A stretch of 8,782 nucleotides of DNA from JAWLFI01 sp041685645 (lineage in GTDB: Bacteria > Bacteroidota > Bacteroidia > Chitinophagales > Saprospiraceae), in contig JAWLFI010000114.1 in the NCBI GenBank assembly GCA_041685645.1, forward strand, positions 1 to 8,782, read 5' to 3'. The translations under genes were made by a program, and so were the position numbers. Numbering within the stretch: the stretch's first letter is position 1; each line of letters opens with the position of its first letter. Under the pieces are notes generated by a model, which worked only from the letters and a program-made list of their open reading frames with translations, was not told the origin of the DNA and did not search any database. Positions 5,560-8,782 of the stretch are shown piece by piece.

Positions 5560-8025
5560 TTATTCTTCTTCATCCTCATTTTTGCTCTTAATAATGGCGA
5601 CATCAGCAATTTTGGCCGAATCGTCCAAATTGATCAAACGAACACCTTGCGTAGCTCGTCCCATAATCCGGATAGAATCAATCGGCAATCTTATCACAAC
5701 GCCCTCCCGGGTCGTTATCATCAAGTCGTACTCATCCTTCACTCCCTTAATCGCGATGAGATCACCCGTCTTATTGGAAATATTCAGGGTTTTTACCCCT
5801 TTTCCTCCACGCTTCGTTCGACGATAATCATCCAGAAGAGACCTTTTGCCGTTGCCTTTTTCAGAAATAACCAATATATCGTGATCGTTCTCCTCTTTAT
5901 CCACGACTACCATTCCTACGACAGCGTCGTTCTCATCATCTAATCGCATGCCCCGAACACCTGTAGCGGTGCGTCCCATTGCCCTCACATCTTGTTCAAA
6001 AAACCGGATGGCACGACCGTTCTTATTGGCCAATAAGACCTCGTTATTCCCATCGGTTAGCCGAGCGTCAATCAACCAGTCGCCATCTGCCAGATTCAAT
6101 GCATTGATACCATTGGTTCGAGGTCTTGAATATTGCTCAACCAAGGTCTTTTTCACTGTACCATTTCTCGTGGCGAATAATATATAATGATTATTTAGGA
6201 ATTCTTCATCTTCCAAATCCTCAATGACAATCCAGGTCTTAACCATATCATCTTTCGGCAAATTCAAAATATTCTGAATCACTCGACCGGCGCTGGTCTT
6301 TCCTGCCTCGGGAATCTCAAACACGCGCAACCAGTAGCACTGTCCCTGCTCAGTAAACAGCAACAAATAGTTGTGTGTACTCGCCACAAACATGTGTTCT
6401 ACAAAATCTGTATCACGAGTTCTGCTACCCCGAGCTCCTCTCCCGCCTCTATTCTGCGTTCTGAATTCACTCACTTTCGTGCGCTTGATATATCCCTTGC
6501 GACTGATGGTGACAACGACCTCCTCATCGGCGATCAAATCCTCTATACTGATTTCTCCATCGTCGTATGTAATATCCGTTCGACGCTCATCGCCGTATAT
6601 TTCCTTGATTTCTGCCAACTCCTCCTTTACAATTTCCTTTTGGCGGTCTTCTGAGGCCAGTATTAATTTGTATTCAGCTATCCGCTCCAACAACTCATTG
6701 TACTCCTCCTTAATCTTATCGCGCTCCAGACCTGTTAATTTCTGTAAACGCATATCCAGAATAGCCTGAGCCTGAATATCGGACAACTCAAAAGTCTCCA
6801 TCAAGCCCGTCTTTGCTTCTTGCACATTCTCTGAAGCTCGGATGAGTTTGATCACTTCATCTAAATGATCCAAGGCGATCAATAGGCCTTCCAGCACGTG
6901 AGCTCGATCCTGAGCTTTTTTCAATTCAAATTTAGTGCGACGCACCACCACCTCAATTCTGAAATCAATGAAGTGTCGCAATAGATCCTTCAAATTCAAT
7001 TGAACCGGACGCCCGTTGACCAGTGCGATATTATTTACGCCATAGCTCGTCTGTAGCGGCGTATATTTGTACAATTTACTGAGCACTACAGAAGCCATGG
7101 CATCTCGCTTGACTTCTACTACAATCCTCAGTCCATTTCGGTCTGATTCATCTCTCACATCAGAAATCCCCAGAATCTTCTCCTCATTCACCAGATTTGC
7201 AATTTTGACGATCATATTCGCCTTATTGATCTGATACGGAATTTCGTGCACCACAATTCTTTCCCGACCATTGGACAAAACCTCAATTTCAGTCTTCCCC
7301 CTTAATACAACTCTCCCACGACCGGTTTCAAACGCTTCTTTAACTCCGCTCATACCGTAGATCGTTCCGCCGGTAGGGAAATCAGGTGCTGTAATGTGTT
7401 CCATCAGCTCGCTCACCGTAATCTCCTCATTTTCAATGGTTGCGATCAATCCGTCAACAACTTCTGACAAGTTGTGTGGAAGCATATTCGTCGCCATTCC
7501 CACAGCAATACCCGACGCCCCATTCACCAAAAGCGATGGAAATTTAGAAGGTAAAACCGTCGGCTCCTTAAGTGTATCATCAAAATTCAGGGCAAAATCG
7601 ACCGTATCCTTTTTTATATCACTCAACATCTCACCCGCAATCCGCTGCAACCTCGCCTCTGTATATCTCATCGCAGCAGGACTATCTCCATCCATACTAC
7701 CAAAGTTTCCCTGGCCATCCACCAATTGGTAGCGCAAGGACCATGGCTGTGCCATTCTCACCATCGCATCATAGACCGCACTATCCCCGTGAGGATGATA
7801 CTTACCCAGCACCTCACCTACGATACGTGCACTCTTTTTATACGAACTGTTATACGACAGACCCAATCCATCCATGCCGTAAAGAATGCGGCGGTGAACG
7901 GGCTTTAGCCCATCTCTCACATCCGGCAAAGCCCGGGATACGATCACTGACATAGAATAATCTATGTAGGCCGATTTCATCTCATCCTCAATATTGATCG
8001 GTATTACCTTGTGTGCTTCTGACAT
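5560..8025 (-). CDS. gyrA: DNA gyrase subunit A
   Basis: An 821-residue subunit that breaks and rejoins DNA in the A2B2 gyrase complex, introducing negative supercoils with ATP through GyrB. The N-terminal winged-helix and tower region includes SRALPDVRDGLKPVHRRILYGM (residues 30-51) and the catalytic tyrosine Y121 in MRYTEARL. The quinolone-interacting positions equivalent to E. coli S83 and D87 are S82 and D86 in HGDSAVYD, so no classical resistance change is present. The C-terminal beta-pinwheel occupies about 500-815, with repeats such as MGRTATGVRGMRL and MGRATQGVRLINL. The GyrA box is seen near 737-743 as TKRGGKG, separating it from ParC, although the usual leading Q is T. The tail is acidic (EDEEE). 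I chose the ATG at 8025 over the in-frame one at 8055: it gives the normal N-terminus (MSEAHKVIPINIEDEM) and has a proper ribosome binding site. Confidence 0.97.
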   Translation of the reverse strand: MSEAHKVIPINIEDEMKSAYIDYSMSVIVSRALPDVRDGLKPVHRRILYGMDGLGLSYNSSYKKSARIVGEVLGKYHPHGDSAVYDAMVRMAQPWSLRYQLVDGQGNFGSMDGDSPAAMRYTEARLQRIAGEMLSDIKKDTVDFALNFDDTLKEPTVLPSKFPSLLVNGASGIAVGMATNMLPHNLSEVVDGLIATIENEEITVSELMEHITAPDFPTGGTIYGMSGVKEAFETGRGRVVLRGKTEIEVLSNGRERIVVHEIPYQINKANMIVKIANLVNEEKILGISDVRDESDRNGLRIVVEVKRDAMASVVLSKLYKYTPLQTSYGVNNIALVNGRPVQLNLKDLLRHFIDFRIEVVVRRTKFELKKAQDRAHVLEGLLIALDHLDEVIKLIRASENVQEAKTGLMETFELSDIQAQAILDMRLQKLTGLERDKIKEEYNELLERIAEYKLILASEDRQKEIVKEELAEIKEIYGDERRTDITYDDGEISIEDLIADEEVVVTISRKGYIKRTKVSEFRTQNRGGRGARGSRTRDTDFVEHMFVASTHNYLLLFTEQGQCYWLRVFEIPEAGKTSAGRVIQNILNLPKDDMVKTWIVIEDLEDEEFLNNHYILFATRNGTVKKTLVEQYSRPRTNGINALNLADGDWLIDARLTDGNNEVLLANKNGRAIRFFEQDVRAMGRTATGVRGMRLDDENDAVVGMVVVDKEENDHDILVISEKGNGKRSLLDDYRRTKRGGKGVKTLNISNKTGDLIAIKGVKDEYDLMITTREGVVIRLPIDSIRIMGRATQGVRLINLDDSAKIADVAIIKSKNEDEEE

Positions 8026-8033
8026 ATGCTTTT

Positions 8034-8038
8034 CTCCT
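8034..8038 (-). promoter_or_regulatory. Ribosome binding site that decides the gyrA start
   Basis: AGGAG on the - strand lies 8 nt before the ATG at 8023-8025. It is the clearest Shine-Dalgarno sequence in the window; the other genes show little or none. It supports the 821-residue gyrA start over the longer in-frame ATG at 8055, which also falls inside the likely promoter. Confidence 0.7.
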
Positions 8039-8052
8039 ATTATTAATCCCCA

Positions 8053-8060
8053 CAAATGTA
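8053..8060 (-). promoter_or_regulatory. Candidate -7 promoter box for gyrA
   Basis: TACATTTG on the - strand is an exact TAnnTTTG match. It would give a leader of about 20-25 nt ending in the AGGAG site. No convincing -33 TTTG at standard spacing was found, so confidence is moderate. Confidence 0.45.
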
Positions 8061-8142
8061 ATCAAATAGATACATTTCTCATATGATTCTCCCTTAAATC
8101 CTATCAGACTTCACCGGAGCATTATATTTTTATGAATATTTT

Positions 8143-8275
8143 GGGCGTGCCCCTCGGTCCCGGCTATGGCCGCGCCCTCGGGTCAGGCTGTTCGTGGGTT
8201 CCGTCCTCAGTCGCTGCGCTCCCGCGGACCCTTCGCCGCCTCCATCGGCGGCTCGGCCACTACCATCCTTCACGC
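8143..8275. repeat. GC-rich structured intergenic element bounded by GCGTG/CACGC
   Basis: A sharply GC-rich 133-bp block inside AT-rich DNA, about 118 bp upstream of gyrA. It begins GGGCGTGCCCC and ends ATCCTTCACGC; GCGTG (8145-8149) and CACGC (8271-8275) can pair and close the element, and both are flanked outside by TTT/AAA. Inside are a short hairpin CGGC-TATG-GCCG (8161-8172), a bulged 7-bp stem GGGT(T)CCG (8196-8203) with CGGACCC (8225-8231), and GCCGCC (8235-8240) with GGCGGC (8247-8252) around a 6-nt loop. An imperfect direct repeat is also present (GCCCCTCGGTC at 8149, GCCCTCGGGTC at 8174). Together these allow a multibranched fold. I recall similar GGGCGTGCC...TCACGC elements scattered in Bacteroidota intergenic regions, but cannot verify copies here. 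It could be a dispersed palindromic repeat or a structured RNA; the strand of action is unknown. Confidence 0.65.
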
Positions 8276-8279
8276 AAAT

Positions 8280-8318
8280 CCCGGACCGGTGCCCCCGCCA
8301 ACAATTAGGGGGCCCGGG
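8280..8318 (+). repeat. Palindromic repeat unit A (bulged hairpin, GCCCCC...GGGGGC)
   Basis: Outer stem CCCGG/CCGGG (8280-8284, 8314-8318), a 6-nt one-sided bulge, inner stem GCCCCC/GGGGGC (8291-8296, 8308-8313) and an 11-nt loop beginning GCCAA. It begins 5 bp after the GC-rich element. An inverted copy lies at 8424-8469; the two share the gap-free consensus GGA-N5-GCCCCCGCCAA-N4-T-N-GGGGGC-N-CGG. It is not followed by a T-run, so it is not a rho-independent terminator. Confidence 0.7.
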
Positions 8319-8365
8319 CTCGCCTGCGCACTACTTGCTCCGGCGGCCAAGAGATGAGGATCGTG

Positions 8366-8399
8366 TTGTGGGTGTACGTTTGGCTTGTGGTGCACAAAC
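8366..8399. repeat. Short imperfect direct repeat and hairpin between units A and B
   Basis: TTGTGGGTGTAC (8366-8377) and TTGTGGTGCAC (8385-8395) form an imperfect direct repeat, and TTGTG-GTG-CACAA (8385-8397) can form a small hairpin. It sits near the middle of the spacer between the two inverted hairpin units. Its role is unknown. Confidence 0.3.
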
Positions 8400-8423
8400 T
8401 AAAAATAAACAAAAACATTCCTC

Positions 8424-8469
8424 ATTGCGCCGTGCCCCCAATACATTGGCGGGGGCTGTAATCCGCAAT
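8424..8469 (-). repeat. Palindromic repeat unit B, inverted copy of unit A
   Basis: Read on the - strand it repeats unit A: outer stem ATTGCG/CGCAAT, a 7-nt 5' bulge, inner stem GCCCCC/GGGGGC, an 11-nt loop beginning GCCAA, then a 4-nt 3' bulge. The inner 23 bp match unit A at 18 positions without gaps. The outer stem has a different sequence from unit A but is still paired, which is what selection on structure would produce. It is not followed by a T-run on either strand. Confidence 0.7.
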
Positions 8470-8475
8470 ACGTGA

Positions 8476-8573
8476 TCTCTTTCAGATTCACCTACAATTG
8501 GATTCATTCCATGTAACAACCACATCCGCATAAATATCCTCAAACCGCCTCTGGCAATTAATCCGAAATTGAA
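8476..8573. other. Unassigned spacer between repeat families
   Basis: About 100 bp of ordinary AT-rich sequence between unit B and the tandem hairpins. I see no ORF with family features, no TAnnTTTG box and no strong stem. Confidence 0.3.
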
Positions 8574-8649
8574 GCGTCCCAGCGGGACGCCCTATGGGTA
8601 GAAAAACAACGGAAATAAAATTGCGTGCCGTAAGGTACGCTCTGTGGTT
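8574..8649. repeat. Tandem pair of GCGT-type hairpins, 49-bp period
   Basis: Hairpin C is GCGTCCC-AGC-GGGACGC (8574-8590), a perfect 7-bp stem. Hairpin D is GCGTGCC-GTAA-GGTACGC (8623-8640), a 7-bp stem with one G-T wobble. Each is followed by a related tail (CCTATGGGT and TCTGTGGTT; consensus YCTRTGGKT) and preceded by AAATTG- or AAATT-type sequence, so this is a repeated unit rather than two chance hairpins. I recall similar GCGTCCC..GGGACGC...TATGGGTAGAAA repeats from Bacteroidota intergenic DNA, from memory only. No T-run follows hairpin C, arguing against a simple terminator role. Confidence 0.65.
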
Positions 8650-8675
8650 TTTGGTGGGCTCTCATTGTCTAAATT

Positions 8676-8705
8676 AGGATTTTTAGGATGAGAAGATGAT
8701 AGGAT
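8676..8705. repeat. Degenerate AGGAT short tandem repeat
   Basis: AGGAT at 8676, 8685 and 8701 with AAGAT at 8693 gives four units spaced 9, 8 and 8 bp (AATCCT-like on the - strand). The T-rich stretch after it also contains GGTTTTTTT twice, 18 bp apart (8713 and 8731). Likely a simple-sequence or dispersed intergenic repeat. Confidence 0.45.
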
Positions 8706-8782
8706 TATTTTTGGTTTTTTTATTGGGGCCGGTTTTTTTCAATTCTATACATCATGAATACTTCCAGCCATTTCTTTCATTC

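Noticed and set aside
8166..8475. Open frames of 63 and 93 codons on the + strand over the GC-rich repeat block
   Set aside because: They run through hairpin repeats, are rich in Pro, Arg, Ala and Ser from GC-rich DNA, and show no family motif, ribosome binding site or promoter box.
8331..8543. 70-codon open frame on the - strand across hairpin unit B
   Set aside because: It crosses a palindromic repeat, has no recognisable domain, and its composition follows the repeat rather than the nearby genes.
8143..8649. CRISPR array or integron attC sites
   Set aside because: There are no direct repeats of constant length with unique spacers, and the palindromes lack attC-type core sites and an adjacent gene-cassette structure.
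8754..8782. ATG with an open frame to the right edge (MNTSSHFFH...), possible start of the next gene
   Set aside because: Only nine complete codons are visible, with no ribosome binding site or promoter to support it.

Overview
The window looks like a chromosomal segment of a Bacteroidota bacterium. The evidence is the protein families (a GPAT/LPAAT-type acyltransferase, a DUF4412-like exported protein, an exported TPR protein beside gyrA), mostly weak Shine-Dalgarno sequences, promoter boxes of the Bacteroidota TAnnTTTG type, and GC-rich palindromic intergenic repeats of a style I associate with this phylum. Assignment below phylum is a guess; Saprospiria or Cytophagia would fit. Protein-coding DNA is moderately AT-rich, while the intergenic repeats are sharply GC-rich.

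Left part (1-3383, all + strand): the 3' portion of a PlsC/PlsB-type acyltransferase; a DEDDh 3'-5' exonuclease; a 193-bp regulatory gap; a two-gene unit made of a group III truncated haemoglobin and a small cupin protein; and a methionine-rich secreted protein ending in a strong rho-independent terminator. The gap before the haemoglobin carries two FNR/DNR-like palindromes exactly 22 bp apart, followed by a TAAGTTTG -7 box. This suggests induction of haemoglobin plus cupin by a Crp/FNR-family oxygen or nitric-oxide sensor.

Middle part (3529-8060, all - strand, so the genes converge on the terminator region at 3316-3528): gyrA is transcribed first, then an exported TPR protein with its own candidate promoter and a strand-specific terminator, then a MazG-like/PRA-PH-like nucleotide pyrophosphohydrolase. 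gyrA is a complete gyrase A subunit with unaltered quinolone-interacting residues and a strong ribosome binding site.

Right part (8061-8782): about 720 bp with no credible complete gene. It is packed with structured repeats: a 133-bp GC-rich element bounded by GCGTG/CACGC and containing internal hairpins; two inverted copies of a 35-bp gap-free consensus hairpin whose outer stems differ in sequence but remain paired; a tandem pair of GCGT-type hairpins with a 49-bp period; and a short AGGAT-type degenerate tandem repeat. This repeat island is the most unusual part of the window. The function of all these elements is unknown from sequence alone.
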